The notes under the pieces were generated by a model. That model saw only the letters and a list, made by a program, of their open reading frames with translations, did no database searches and had not been told where the DNA came from. Positions 24,934-41,675 of a DNA stretch of 64,000 bases are shown here, piece after piece (within the stretch, counting starts at the first letter, position 1; each line of letters opens with the position of its first letter). The DNA is from Dolomedes plantarius (Eukaryota > Arthropoda > Arachnida > Araneae > Dolomedidae): NCBI GenBank assembly GCA_907164885.2, contig OU015498.1:131375651-131439650 (forward strand), written 5' to 3'. The position numbers were made by a program, and so were the translations under genes.

Positions 24934-25740
24934 TCTATATATATAAAACAGTTCCGTAACTGACTGACTGACTGACAGATAACGCACAGACCAAACCGCT
25001 GGACCTAAAGGGTTGAAATTTTGCATGGCGATTCTTCTTATAGAGTAGGGGTGCACTAAGAAAGATTTTTGAAAAATTCTTCTTAGATTCTTTTAAATTA
25101 AACTTTTAAGCTGTTTTTGTAACATTCTTTTAAGTTTGCTTTTAAAATAAACTGAGGGTTATAAAATTTATATAACGAGAAAGATCATAAAAATTCCTTT
25201 AAAATGAAATCATTTTCGAATCTTTACCTCTATTTTCAGATTTTTGGGGCATTTTTAAAGATTCATTTTTAGAATTGAATTTAATAAATGCTGATCACGT
25301 GGTTTCTTTTCTTTTTGTGATACTTTAAACTAATTTGGCGTCACGTGCATAACAACGAAATAAAATGACACAAATTTTTTTTTTCTTTCTAATGCGGCAG
25401 TCGATTTTACATTATCCAAAAAATATTAAAATGCAGTAAAATAAATGTTCCTCAAACTGTACTGTATTGTTTAGTATGTTCTATTAGATTTAATTTGAAT
25501 ATTTTCTTCTACATTATTTTGTCTTATATAAAATAATAATATTCTATAAAAATATTCATTACGATTTTTTTATAAATATATATATTTTTTGGCATTAATT
25601 GCATGCATTAACCGTTGTATTTATTATAAATATAAGTATATATATATATATATAATATATTTGACGTTAATTGCATACATTGCGCGTATTTAATTTGAAT
25701 GTACTCCGTATCGAAGCACGGGTATTCAAGCACGGGCTAG
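24934..25740 (+). mobile_element. Non-autonomous Helitron
   Basis: It begins TCTATATATATAAAACAG and continues with a (TGAC)n-rich segment, a typical Helitron-like 5' end starting with TC. It ends in CTAG at 25737-25740, followed by T in the host. An imperfect hairpin (TACTCCGT, loop, ACGGGTA) lies about 15 bp before the CTAG. No target duplication flanks it, as expected for A^T insertion. The 807-bp body is AT-rich and encodes no Rep-helicase, so it depends on another element. The 5' 35 bp match a second 5' end at 57386. Confidence 0.75.
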
Positions 25741-26572
25741 TTTGTCATAAAGCAAAATATTAATTATATCAGAAGCATTACGGTGTTTTATCCTCTGCGC
25801 TTAGAGGCACTCACGGGAGAAATTAGAAGAAACTTAGAATCGTCTATTTTATCCTGTATAGTTAGGTTTCGTAATCATCAATCGAATTCTTTTACATTAT
25901 GTACATGTTACATGTTTAGAGCGAGCGAGAGAGAATCAAAATAACCTTTTCATCGAACAAATTTACAGTACGTGCTGCCTTATGAAAACCCTGGACTGGT
26001 AAACAAAATACGGATCTGGGGTATAAAGACAAAGTTTGATTTGCGTACAAAATCAAGGTTTCAGTTTGCTCCGATGTCGATTATCATGTACCTTACAGGA
26101 TACACCACGATACAGAACACTGAAAGAATTTTTCGTGTGCACATCGCTTCAGTTCTCGAATGTCTGTGTTTGCCAGACGTTTAGTTCGTGTGTGTTCGCT
26201 TGCCAGCTGTTGTTTACCCAGGGCTAGCTGCGGGCGCCGAAGGGTTCTTCCGTGCCGTTTCCGATTCTATTTAGACATACGCGCGCACGTGTCTGTCGAC
26301 AGCATGTCGGCATATTCACTCATGAATTTTCCCATTGACATCTTCATCTCGGTTGTGTAAAAAAATTACAATTTAGGTTTTATGTTCGTTAGATGTGATA
26401 TATAGAATTTAAAAGACTAATGTAAAAAAAATATCTATATATAAGTTGCTAAGCCGACATTTTGGGCAGTCCATGAGAGAAAACTACAGCATCGATTTAC
26501 TTCATTTTGATCTTAAACGAAAGATTGTAATCTGTGATTTGTCAAATCTGGCTTTTGTAACCGCAATTTCTA
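25741..26572. other. Non-coding DNA with a GC-richer patch
   Basis: The patch at about 26170-26320 has raised GC (GCGGGCGCCGAAGGG, then ACATACGCGCGCACGTG). Several overlapping ORFs cross it, none with family resemblance. No splice or promoter motif is persuasive. Confidence 0.35.
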
Positions 26573-26897
26573 TTAATTAGCGATAATTTACAATAAAAAA
26601 AATTGCTTTCTGCGCATGCTCAGTGGCATGTTTAAATCTGGCTTTAGAGACTCACAGTTGCTGCGTATGTTCAGTGACATATTTTAATGATAAACACGTT
26701 TATTCCGAAGAGTCTTTATAGATCTCTCTATCTGCCATTTTTATTTTATAATAATTATGTTTGTGAAATATAAGATTAAACCTGATGGAAATTGTTTATT
26801 TTGCGCTGTTTAATTAGCGATAATTTACAATTTAAAAAAAAAAATTGCTTTCTGCGCATGCTCAGTGACATTTTTAAATCTGGCTTTAGATACTCAC
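26573..26897. repeat. Dispersed direct repeat, two copies of about 85 bp
   Basis: Copies at 26573-26655 and 26810-26897 share TTAATTAGCGATAATTTACA, the segment ATTGCTTTCTGCGCATGCTC and AAATCTGGCTTTAGA. A shorter echo, GCTGCGTATGTTCAGTGACAT, lies between them near 26660. They may be parts of a larger decayed repeat. Confidence 0.8.
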
Positions 26898-27946
26898 TAA
26901 GCACGAGGCCGCTTAAACCCATTAATTTGTTTCTGCGCATTAGTATGATTTTCAGCATTTGGTAATGATGTGTTGAGTATAATTTGTGTATTAGTGCATT
27001 TATTTAGTATCTAGCCGTCATGTTTTGACTAGTCAGTGTTATTGTTTATCGCTCTCAAGCAAGTTGTGGAAAATGAGATAAGATAAAATGATTATGACTA
27101 CAGAGGACAATTAAAAAAGATTATATTCAAAGTAAACTATCGTATGATTTCATGGCATTTGTAGATTTGCCCAGAGCCAAGAATAAAATTTTAAATCTCT
27201 CTTTTTAGGTGTTAAAACAAAAGCGATACATGCATAAAAAATATAGTTATATACGACTCCTGTGTTGTTAGGTATGTGGACAAATAACTTATAAATTGCT
27301 ATTAACAAAGCATGACAAAATTGATTAACATTAACATTATGCTTTAATAGAAATATTCTCTGTAAGTTTATTATATTAGTAAAAAGACATGCAAATAACA
27401 AAAATAAAAAAGATGAAATTAAATTATGCAGTAAAATTACTGGCGTAAATTTCTGTTGAGAGAACAAAAATGTAAAGATTACCTTGATTAAAGATTAATG
27501 ATTTTACTGACGACTAATAGTTTGCCCCTTAAATTTTGTTTTACGTGGACACGAGTAAAGTGTGTTTATATCATACGCTACTGTTCATTCCATAAGCACG
27601 TCGAAGACATAGTGCATAAGGTTAATTCTAAATTATTTCGAAAATATATTCGAAAATATATTAATTCGAAATTAATTATTAATTCGAAAATATATTTTTT
27701 CATTTTGGTTAGAAATTTTAAAATTGCTTCTCACCTATCAATAGCATTGAATTAGATTGAATTTTTTAAAATTTTTCACTATGAGAAACTAAATATATAA
27801 CATCAAGAATAATTGCAATAGTTATATGTAATGCTATGTATTCTAGCTTAAGTTTTTAAAGGATTTAACAGACTTAATTCAGATATAGTTGCCAATAGAC
27901 TAAATTCAGATACAGTTGCCAGATAATAGGCCAATATACGAGATAA
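26898..27946. other. AT-rich non-coding DNA
   Basis: No gene. A small tandem duplication of AATTCAGATAYAGTTGCCA occurs at about 27877-27922, just before the hairpin MITE. Confidence 0.55.
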
Positions 27947-28207
27947 GGCCGTCTGCACACGGGGCAACTCAAAAGAAACTGATAACTGACTCAAATCACA
28001 AACCAGTCCGTGATGAGTCGCAACCTATGTAATTGAATGGAGCCACGCACACGACGCAACTGGTTACAACCCCGTCCGACGAGTTTGTAACCAGTTGCGT
28101 CGTGTGCGAGGCTCCATTCAATTACATAGGTTGCGACTCATCACGGACTGGTTTGTGATTTGAGTCAGTTATCAGTTTCTTTTGAGTTGCTCCGTGTGCA
28201 GACGGCC
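27947..28207. mobile_element. Near-perfect hairpin MITE (123-bp arms)
   Basis: The arms 27947-28069 and 28085-28207 are almost exact inverted repeats separated by a 15-bp loop. The ends are GGCCGTCTGCACACGG. The tetranucleotide ATAA is present on both sides (27943-27946 and 28208-28211) and may be the target duplication. The element is GC-balanced and stands out from its AT-rich surroundings. A GGCC/GGGC start and an A/T-rich duplication are reminiscent of PIF/Harbinger MITEs, but the superfamily is uncertain. The arms are so similar that insertion was probably recent or the arms are corrected against each other. Confidence 0.85.
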
Positions 28208-28444
28208 ATAATGTTGTAAAAATACTCATAAGATAATTCATACATCACATATCAAAGGCCTCTGGATCGAAAAATTTCCGTTACTCAACATCCAACCATC
28301 AGTGTCAAGAGCCATGAGCAAGGGCAGGGGCAATTGCTCTCCCCTGAAAATATGAACTTATTCAGTTTGTACAGCAAAAGAGAAAATTTCTAGCAATACA
28401 CCGAACGTACTCGGGGTGTACTGAAGTTTTACAAGAAAAATAGT

Positions 28445-29001
28445 AAATCACACTGTAGGAAGCTATATATAGATTTTTTTTTTTTAAATTGCCACTACTT
28501 ATTGAAACAAATTAATAATTCTGGGAAAGATATCTTTTTAGAAATTCGGCATACTTTATTTTGAAAACTTAATTTAATTTTACTCTCTATTACTGTGACT
28601 ATGATGATATTTGATTTTGTTTTTTTGAAAATCACACTGAAGGAAGCTATATAGAGATATATATTCTTAAAAAAAATGCCATTACTTTTTGAAACAAATT
28701 AATAATCATGGGAAAGATATCTTTTTAGGAATTCGACATAGCTTATTTTGAAAACTTAATTTAATTTTACTCTCTATTATTGTGACTATGATAATTTTGA
28801 TTTTGTTTTTTTGAAAATCACACTGAAGGAAGCTATATAGAGATATATATATATTTTTTAAATTGCCATTACTTATTGAAACAAATTAATAATCCTGGGA
28901 AGGATATCTTTTTAGAAATTCGACATACTTTATTTTAAAAACTTAATTTAATTTTACTCTCTATTATTGTGACTATGATAATTTTTGTTTTTGTTTTTTT
29001 G
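28445..29001. repeat. Tandem repeat, three copies of about 185 bp
   Basis: Copies start at 28445, 28629 and 28815. They share AAATCACACTG, GGAAGCTATATA, AAACAAATTAATAAT, GAAAGATATCTTTTTAGAA (with small changes) and CTCTCTATTAYTGTGACTAT. No coding potential. Confidence 0.9.
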
Positions 29002-31327
29002 CTTTTAACATGTTATTCATTCTTAAATACGTCAATGAAATAAAGTGTAATTATTTTTCCAGAAAAAATATTTAAAAGATTGAACAAATATGGATTGTTT
29101 TTAAAGTCAATGCATATTTCTACTTATAAAAACAAATTTAAAGCAGTGATAAAATTATTATTTAAGTAGTAAGCTATTAAAAGTTTTAAAAAGTTTAGGT
29201 TTATGTGGTTAAATAACAACTAAAAGTTATTTGTTTTCGTTATTTTTAATAATCTACAGGAAATGAAATTTAAAATCGGAAAAAAAGAGAATAAAAAACC
29301 TCTTGATCATGTAACATGAATTATTAAAGACAAAAAGGAAAATTTTAAAAAAAATTGTACTTGAATTTTTTTTTTTAAGTGGCCCCTAACGTTTTAATAC
29401 TGCCTATATTTTAAGACAAATTTAATTCGAAACAATAAAGTAACTGAAATAATGTCATAATGTTTATATATTCTCCAACAAATTTACTTAAATGGATATT
29501 TATGAAGGGTTTAAACTGAAAATAACACAGGTAACTTTCAAATCATCTTTTCTTTTGTTATAACAGGTTACAATTGTACCCAAGTTTTTAACTTCGTGTT
29601 CAAAAGTGGTTTCAAGATCAGTGCAGGGATATTTGTATTCTGTAATGTATATGAATTTTTCATTCTGTAAATTGGATGTTCATGTGCATTTTATGATAAT
29701 TAACTAAATTACCTTTCCTAAATATTTGCCAAATTATTAACACGAGGAATGAAACACTAAGCCGTTTGATAATCCATGTATTCAAGTCAATAATTTTTAT
29801 AGTTCTTGCAGAAAAATTGAGCCATAAATTACGATTTTAAGTATTTTATATTGTTAATATTTTAATATCTACCGTAGACATGTTTAAAAAGTAGCTTATC
29901 TTTAGATAGATGTCAATGTAGGCGGAATAGTAACTGGCGTAAGTAAATACTATACAGTGTTTATACATACTAATAATATTGATAGTCTTTGAAAACAATC
30001 ACCCTGCACTTAAACACCCCGTGCGTTTAAAGCATCTTAAATAGGGCAAAGAACATCGAAAGTGATGAATCATATTTGGATCATATTTCTATATTTTTGT
30101 CTAAAAAAAAGCTCAAAAACATTATGACTTTTATTAATTTAGAATCCATGCGGAAATCATAAAAAAAATCCAATATTATTTTAACCTGAGATAGTATAAG
30201 CTATATATAAGCTATATAAAAGGCAAGAAAGGAGTTGAGGCAAAGGATTTCATACTGATTTGTACTAAATTCAAACTGTGCGAGTAAAAGTTATGCATAT
30301 ATTTAAAAACTTTTTTTAGGAATAACCGTTTACGATACTGAGTTCTCTTTTGTTTAATAAAAAAAAAAACTGAAATATATTTGACACTTAATGAAAACAT
30401 AGAACAATAGGTTATTGTGTACGAACAAAGGAAAATATGCCTTTATTCAACTTATTAATTATTCATAAATTGATCTGCGTAAAAAAATATTGAAAAAAAT
30501 TACTTTTTTTTAAGCTTCAAATACACATCTGAAGTTCACAGCCATTAAATACCATTTAAACAAATGCTTTGCAACACCAAAAGAAAATAAATTTATTTAT
30601 TGTTCTCTGATTTTGTAACTGGCTTTTTTAAATATTTCTTTGGAGCTTTCAAACTACACGGAGCATAGTTTATATATTCATTCCCGGAGAACCGCCAAAA
30701 TGAAACACATTCTACTATTCCATTCTGTCTAAAAACTCTTGAAAGCTTCATTTTACTTCGATTTTAAAAAGCTCGACTGAATACAAAACACAACTACAAA
30801 AAAGATCAATCTGTTCTCAAACTCGTTTTGAAGTTTCCGTGACCGAAAGATAATATTCTTTCAATCTCTTTTTCACCTTGCAAAAGTTGCCAATCTTTTT
30901 TTGTATGTTTTTGTAGCCAGTATTTGCATTTTTAAAAAAACCGTTTGGTGTAAGCTGTCTTTTTTTTCAACCGAAAAAACAGAAAAAAATTCCCACATTT
31001 TTTAAATATATGCTCTAAATCAACACATTTACAGCTTTTGAATTTTTTTAAAAACTTATTTTGTGTCATAGATGCTATTGTACGAATTTTTTAGCTTTTG
31101 AAAAACAATGTTAAAATTTTTTTTTTAAATACGTTAGACTTAAACTATAAGACATTCTTTGAAGTATGTGATTTATGTTCTGATATTCCGATTTTTTTTT
31201 TCCGTACCTTATTTTACAAAAAGGAAATGCCGAATTAATAGATCAATACTTTAAAAGGAGGAACATAATATCCCCAAAGTCTTCGGACCCTACTGAGACG
31301 GGTAACAAAAAATACGAAATGTTAAGA
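29002..31327. other. AT-rich non-coding DNA
   Basis: Nothing recognisable. Homopolymer tracts are frequent. The minus-strand ORF 30212-30400 is not supported. Confidence 0.6.
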
Positions 31328-32308
31328 TTATGACATCAATTTAGCTAGGAAACAATGGGCAACATTTAAAAAGTCGTCTGCTTAAGCTATTCAATAAAAT
31401 TTTCTGAGACTTTTTATTTCAATAATTTGTTGTTATGGTCGATTGAATAAAGGGCATCATTGCGACAAATTCACTGGTTAGTTCTTAATTTATCGATTAG
31501 TTCTGCCTCTTTGGAACACTTTTTGCATTTTGTCAAAGAGAAATTCACTCGAAGAATTGTAAAAAACAGTTAATTTAAGCCAGATACAACAGATTAATAA
31601 AAACGACATTTAGAGTCCAATTGAATTAAAATTAGTAAAAGGCCTTTGAGAGATATCATTAAAATTGTTTCGTGATATAAAAAATGCATTATTGTACGAA
31701 ATTTCAAAAAAAAATTCAAGACCGAGTGCTTCCGAAATCGAAGAACAATTCAACAGATGAAAGGTTAGTTAATTTATTGGCTTACATAATTATAGCTTTT
31801 AGGTATCCAGAGTTAAAAGGTAAAATAATTTTGGTAAAAAATAGGGATAAAATTGTAAAAAGAAGCTTGTTGATACTTCAAAGGTATTAGCCAATTGTAT
31901 GTTCTATTGTTCTGGGGTAAATGTTTAGAATTTTACTATACTTATCTTTAAAAGTAGTGTTTAACTCAGATCTGCATTCACTGATATCTTCATTTAGTCC
32001 AAAAGTGAATTTTAAAATTGTATTCATATCAGTATTTCATGTTTATGTAATGTTTGCCACTGTCAGAAATTTATATTTCTGTAATAATCTAAGTTTTTTC
32101 ATTTATTTTGTAAAACGGTAATTACATTATTACTAATGAAAATATAAATTATGGTATCCATTAAATTGTAATAAGAGTGAGGGCTTTTTTAGAGTTTAGT
32201 AGGATGTAATAATGATTTGTAATTTTCCCCGCGCCATGATATCATGTAATAATAGCTTAAGCAGACGACTTTTTAAATGTTACCCACTATTTTAAACTGA
32301 TGTCATAA
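31328..32308. mobile_element. 981-bp element with about 60-bp terminal inverted repeats
   Basis: The left end 31328-31391 and the right end 32251-32308 are inverted repeats sharing TTATGACATCA at the outside and a long exact inner core (CATTTAAAAAGTCGTCTGC and then TTAAGCTATT). The interior is AT-rich. Two short plus-strand ORFs (31684-31890 and 31921-32121) resemble no transposase that I know. No target duplication is clear. It is probably a non-autonomous DNA transposon of unknown superfamily. Confidence 0.65.
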
Positions 32309-32441
32309 GACTATAAAATCATTTTAATAAGATTTAAAACAGAGAGTGAACCCAGATAAAACGATAAACAATAGCAAAAATTGCATTTTTTTATCCCCCA
32401 ACGAAGCAGTCAGTCACCAACAACCAAGCTAAACACATAAC

Positions 32442-32537
32442 TTAATAGACACGTTTAATAGACATGCTTAATAGACACGTTTAATAGACATGCTTAATAG
32501 ACATGTTTAATAGACATGCTTAATAAACACGTTTAAT
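32442..32537. repeat. 13-bp minisatellite, about 7.4 units
   Basis: The unit TTAATAGACAYGY repeats head to tail. Units ending CACGT or CATGT alternate with units ending CATGC, giving a 26-bp higher-order period. Confidence 0.95.
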
Positions 32538-33533
32538 GCTATAAATAAAATGTCAGCAAATGTTTCAAAATTCTCTATACACTTTCAAGAATTTGATACT
32601 TTATAAAACGCTTGTGCAGGAAGAAAAATATAAAAAAATATCTTAGTCATAGTTTCTAAAAAAAATTTTAAATTTTGCTCACCTCATGCATTTTATAGGG
32701 AAAATAGAGGAAGCATAAAGTTGAACTGCGAGTTTTCACTTTAGATTTTCCAGCAAATAGGAGCCGAATCAGTTGCCTATAGGAACAAAAATTCACATAA
32801 GGGTCTTTGTGAGGGATATAACAATTTTTTTACCAATAAAAATTGTGTGTGATCATTTAAAATAATGAAGAAAATTTGAATTACAATATCTTCCTTCAAA
32901 AAGCTAAATTAAGCTTGAAATTAAAGAGATCCAGTGAAAATCCTCTGATATTAATATTCAAATTTTTTCTGATTTAGTTAATTACGAGCAGTTTAATACG
33001 AATCCACATTTAGTCCTATTTCATTGTAAGCTGTATATTTTCTCTCCCTGACAGAAAATATTAACTTATTTGCAATATGTAAGATTTTCCTTTAAACTGC
33101 TGTACTCCTAGTGACATTGGAATCTTATAGTGACGTGTGTGATTCTGTATACCAAACTGCATTTTCAAATACTCTGTAAAATCTCATACAATTGAAATAT
33201 TTTTTTATAAAAAATATAATCTCCGAAAACCTTTAAGCATTAATATGATCATGATAATCTGTAAAATTCATTACGTTTTGATGTAGGGACTGATAAATGA
33301 TCTGATAAAAAATCTCGACACAAATTGACTTAATAAATTATTTGAGATTTTTTTTTTTTTTTTTTTTTTAATGGGCTTAATTTTCAAGAATTTTATCATT
33401 CGCAAGTAGTTAACACCAGTAGTTGCCACCAGTAGTTAAATCGAAATATTTTTTGTTTGTTTTTCGCAGACTAGTAATATTCTAGAACATCAGTTTATAA
33501 AACATTTTTCTGTATTACAAATAAATCTGTACA
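32538..33533. other. AT-rich non-coding DNA
   Basis: No feature apart from a long T run near 33348-33369. Confidence 0.6.
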
Positions 33534-33848
33534 CAGTAGAACCTCGTTATAGCAAACCCGGTATATAACAAAGGAAAATTTTGGTCCCGCTGTTTTCCTA
33601 TTGTACGAAATTTAATTAGTATTGTGTCAGTTTAATGTAATCAATTTTAGTCGATTTAATTCATTAATGATCATTTTCAATAGATTTTATAATTTTTAAT
33701 ACATCATTATTGAATACACATTGCAACTAATGAGTTATACATTTTGTGAACTCTAGCATTTTTCTTAACGGTTCGGATATAGCAAACCACCGGATAAAGC
33801 GAACAAAACCTTTGGTTCCTTGAAGTTCGTTATAACGGGGTTCGACTG
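33534..33848. mobile_element. Tigger/pogo-type MITE
   Basis: The left end CAGTAGAACCTCGTTATAGC and the right end, which reads CAGTCGAACCCCGTTATAAC on the other strand, are terminal inverted repeats of the CAGT-start type seen in pogo/Tigger elements. TA follows the right end; the left flank has TACA, so the TA duplication is imperfect there. A second pair of related motifs lies inside each end (GGTCCCG; GGATAAAGCGAAC). The interior is AT-rich with no transposase. Confidence 0.8.
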
Positions 33849-37008
<3,160 letters not shown>

Positions 37009-40000
37009 ATAGCTCTTATATACTAACTCGAGTGATAGTCATTGTGGTAAATATTTGATTTCATTTTGGGTATCAACACAAACATACAGTTAACACTGCT
37101 TCACCGGAAAACTCGTTCTTTTTATCAGAACCACTTTAAATTGTAAAATGCCAAGATGTAAAACACGTGCATTTACTTTGGTTTCTATTGAAATTTCAAT
37201 ACATACACATCTAAAATTGAGATTTTTTATTCTTATAAAACAGGGATCACAAATGTTGTTATAAATTTAATATTTTACTATTGAAACAACTCGTTTTAAT
37301 GGAGACGTCTATCAAACACAGTTTAGCTGCGAGTTTTTGAAGAATTGCATCTACTAGAGGAGCGTTAAATAATTTTTTTTATCAATATGCCTATATAAAA
37401 TATATAATTTTAGGAATCGAATGCTGCGAATTTGTAAACATAATAAGTGTTACGCATTCCAACTTAAAAAAAAAGGATAAAATTCTGTTGCATAATTTTT
37501 TTCTATTCTCAGATTATTTCTTTTAGTGCCTGAAAATATATATTAACATTAAAGAAAATTCATATACGCCAGGTAGTGTCAGATATAGCGACAACGACTT
37601 TCTGGTGAAATCCCCGTTAGCGATGGTGATTAGCAAAAACTCGTAACGTCCAACGAGAATTTTATAGTAGAACACGATACTATCATACTATCTTCATAAA
37701 GAGTAAAATATAAGGGAATACTAAATTTATACAGTACAAATTATAAATTTAGAGTTTAAAAACATTTTATGATGCTTATAAATCCTGGTTAAAAGAAAAC
37801 ATACATTTCTATAACAAGATTAAAAACAGTTTCATTTTCTAGAAATGTATGTGTAGTTAAAAATGTTAAAATTAGAGAAATATGCAGCTACATTTTGTTA
37901 TTTTAATTAAACACCAGATCCAAAATGTTTTATTTCAAGAGCTAGTTTTTCTATTTTCATTTTCTTTTAACAGATACCAGTTCCTGTTTTGTAGTTTAAA
38001 CTCCTTTATTCGAGGCCTTTAAACGCACAACATATTGGTATTGACGTTGTTATCAACAAATAATGAAATGTTCTGATAGCAGTTTATGTCAATAAACATT
38101 TCCTAAAGCCTATAAGCAATTATCTCACAGTATGATTTAAGTTTTTTCAATGATTTTAACAATAGAACGGGTGATGTGGGCAGCAAAATTTGTTTATATA
38201 AAATCCGTTGAAACGTTCAATTAAGTTCTTCAGTACCGATAATTATGGAATATTTTCTTTTAAACTGTAAACAGATATCAGTTTCTGATTGTTATGAAAT
38301 TCTTTTGCCGCATTAACCTTTGATGAATCAAACCTTTTAAAATGCCTACAGTTAAATCAACAAATGATTTTCCTTCGTTATTTATCGCATTGTTTATTTA
38401 AAAATAATTCTGAAATACCAGTCTAGGCATTTCTTTTAACGTGTTTATTACTTACTTTTTGGTATAATTTTCTTCTTTCCTCATTCTAGAGTTATAGGAA
38501 ATAGAAATAACAAATTCTGGAGAATTTTTATTTCGCAATATCGTGCATTTTATTGCTGTTAATTGTTCGATCAATTGCACTGTTTTAAATTTATGAATTA
38601 CAAAACTTTTATTCTTTGAATGTTTTTTTCGATCTTTATCTACGATAGGTTTGCAAATCTTATAAATCAAATAGAAATTCACCTAGATATTATACTTAGA
38701 TAAATTAAATAAGCATTCCATTTAAAATTTAATTTAGTTGGAGTAATATTAAACCCAAGTCACACACCCCTGCCCAACTTTATAAAAACAATCTTACTAA
38801 TAATAAAAAGTTCACAGATGAAATATATTAGATACATGTAAACGTATGACGTTCGTGGGAAGCTGATGTATTAGAAACACTTATAATGTACAGCGTTTTC
38901 ACTTACAAATGAAATTGGACAGACCCAATTCATGGAGTCTACCGAGATGAAATTTCAAGCTTATAATTATTATGGTATTCTATATATTTTTTAAAAGTTG
39001 ATTGATATATATGGCAAATTATATCATTCATAAATGCTTCAGTAGTAGGAGTGATAGTTCAAGGTATGAAAGTGCAGAAAAAAACACTGTTGAAAACTCC
39101 TCCAAGATTGTTGCAGTATAATAATTTATTGCCGTTTGAGATCAATATTCACACATTTCTATAATACTTAGCAGCAAAATGATTCACTTTCTATGAAAGT
39201 TATAATATAAAACTTCTGTAAGCAGAGAATACTTTCATTTCTATATATTTTTCAGTAGGTTAGTGCTGACAAACGAAATGGTTTAGTGTCTTATAAGTTA
39301 TTATACATTTATATATAATTTATATATAGGTTTGTTTACCAAGGTATAACGGGGGAGAAAAACCAATCAGGGTTTTTTTCGTCGTGAATGAAACTGAAAC
39401 TTTAAATTAACAATATAAAATAATTTCACCATACAGTTCAACAAGAATGTTAGGGGTGTTTAGTAGTATTAAGTTCATGCTTGATGTTAAAATATATCTG
39501 TAAATGGTTAGTTTCTATTTCCAGGTATGCGGAAAAGAAAGGAAGCTGTTAGAAAAATATGAGTTCTTAATCTTACCATGATTTATGAAATTTTCTGGGT
39601 ACTTGAGCCTTTAAATCTACGATATATTCGGAATTTTAATACTCAATGGGTCAACAGGAAAAAGAACCTGAAACTGATAAAAATAAAGCATACAAACGCC
39701 TATTCCAATCATTAAATAAATATGTCACAATAATGTGTTTTGTATAATTTATTGACTTTGAATTTGTCGTGACATCATTCATGTTAATTTTTTTTAAACG
39801 ACGAGGAAATAAGATATTAAATTTTAGACAGAGGCAGATATTAAAAAAATTTCCAAATTATTTTAAGAATATATTACGCTGTATTGATTGGTTGAGAGCA
39901 CCATAGTTATTTTTTGCCCATCAAGGAATATTTTAAGCTGGAAAAATAATGCGCAACTATATCTTCTCAGTTTTTAACATTATTCTGCTCTCTCTCACGC

Positions 40001-41675
40001 ACACACAAAAGAGTAAATTTTCTTGATGTTTCTTTATGTTTTCCACTTTTATGGCTATACAAGGATTATTTAATTTAAAAGAGAAAAGCTTTTGAAGTTT
40101 GTGATCAAACTTCAATAAGGTAACAGCGTTGAAATAAAACAAGGTAACAGAGTTGAAATAAAACAAGTTGACTAGAACTAAAATTGTTTTACTTTTAATC
40201 ATCATGTTTTGGTTTGCTTTCATGTCTTGGATTGCAGTTTCAACTTTTACATATTGAGAGAAATTAAGAAAAATTCTTCGCAAATAAGTTTTTAAAATAA
40301 CTGTATAATATCTGTTAATATTTTGCTAGTTTATAGCCGCCAAATGGCGGAAAATGCTTTTAAAAGAAATGTTTTCAAAACTAATTTAAAATTATTATAT
40401 CCTTATTATTTTAAAAATTTATTTATTAAAATCTATTAAATCCTTATTATTTTAAAATTACTTTCTAACACATTACAAACTAAGTGTTACTAACAAACAA
40501 AAATTGTTTACTAGCTGTAAACCTTTTTCTATAGCGGGTTTTAAAAAAGGTGACTTATATAGAAAATATTTGTCAGACTGTAACTCTCCTTTCACTATGG
40601 CATTTTTTAACTAGCAGCTACCAAAAATATAAATATACAAAGAAAAAATGTCGTGTAGTTTTTCCAAGGAGATAAAGATATTAGTTTGAATTTTACTACA
40701 TTCTTACTTGTTCATAGGATTTTCGACCCAAAAATCAAACAGTTTATAAAAGTTCAACTGAAGTTCATAAACAAAAGTCAATAGTGGCTAATAAAGGCAT
40801 CAGTAGCGTTTCAAATAAGAAATTATCCTATAATTCGTTAAAACATTCCTTGTAGGAAAGCAAAGTATAGGGACACTGTGCGGTATGATGAAAAGATTGC
40901 CGTGATTCACGAACACTGGTAATGATATAGGGGGTATTCGGAGCAAATTTCTTCCGGATGAAACCTTTGATGTGTCGAGCATTTGCAGGTTATCTCGGTA
41001 CTCCAAAAGTACCCCATTCATTTAGATCCAATAGAATATCAAACTTAAACTAAAACTTCCAGTGTTCATGGAATTTATTATCACTCAGTCTCAGATTATG
41101 TTCAAGTTATTAAAAGGAATGCCTTCGCAACAATATATAATTTCCTACACTTCTGTATGAGATGTAACATCGGAGGCACTTCGAAGTGAAATGAGAGTAT
41201 GATTAACATTTTTTGTATGGGTTATCATATACTACTGCTAATGTTTTAGCGTAACAAACAAAAGTAAGTCTCTTTAAATTATGAGCTTCAGTTCTTGGTG
41301 AACGTAATTTACAGAAGACTTAACAGCCAAATATATAGTTATTCGGATAAATTTGATTTAAAAACAGAGCAATCGGCTAATTGGAAGACGAAAAACATTA
41401 GTCTTGTTCGTAAATTAGTCGTATATTTGTTTTTCGTTAAATATACGACTAGCACCCATTTCAAAAGTGAAATTGGATTTTAAAAACTACCAGTAATGTG
41501 TAGATAACAAATACTTGGCTCCCGTGATGAGTAAGAGGGATATTTGGCAAGTCTCTGTTTAAAGTCTGAATGCGGTATGAGTTAACTCATTTGCTTGTTG
41601 AGAACGCAAGTCCTAAATATACCGATCGGAAAATTGTCGCTTTGCCAGTTTTAAGTAAGAAACATAAGAGTCTAA
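37009..41675. other. AT-rich non-coding DNA
   Basis: No gene or established element in about 4.7 kb. A 23-bp tandem duplication (AAGGTAACAGMGTTGAAATAAAAC) lies near 40118-40165 and a short TTATTATTTTAAAA duplication near 40404-40455. The minus-strand ORF 39957-40283 covers the duplicated segment and is not supported as coding. Confidence 0.6.

Noticed and set aside
25972..26360. Three overlapping plus-strand ORFs of 63-70 codons
   Set aside because: They are different frames of one moderately GC-rich patch, without motifs or splice support.
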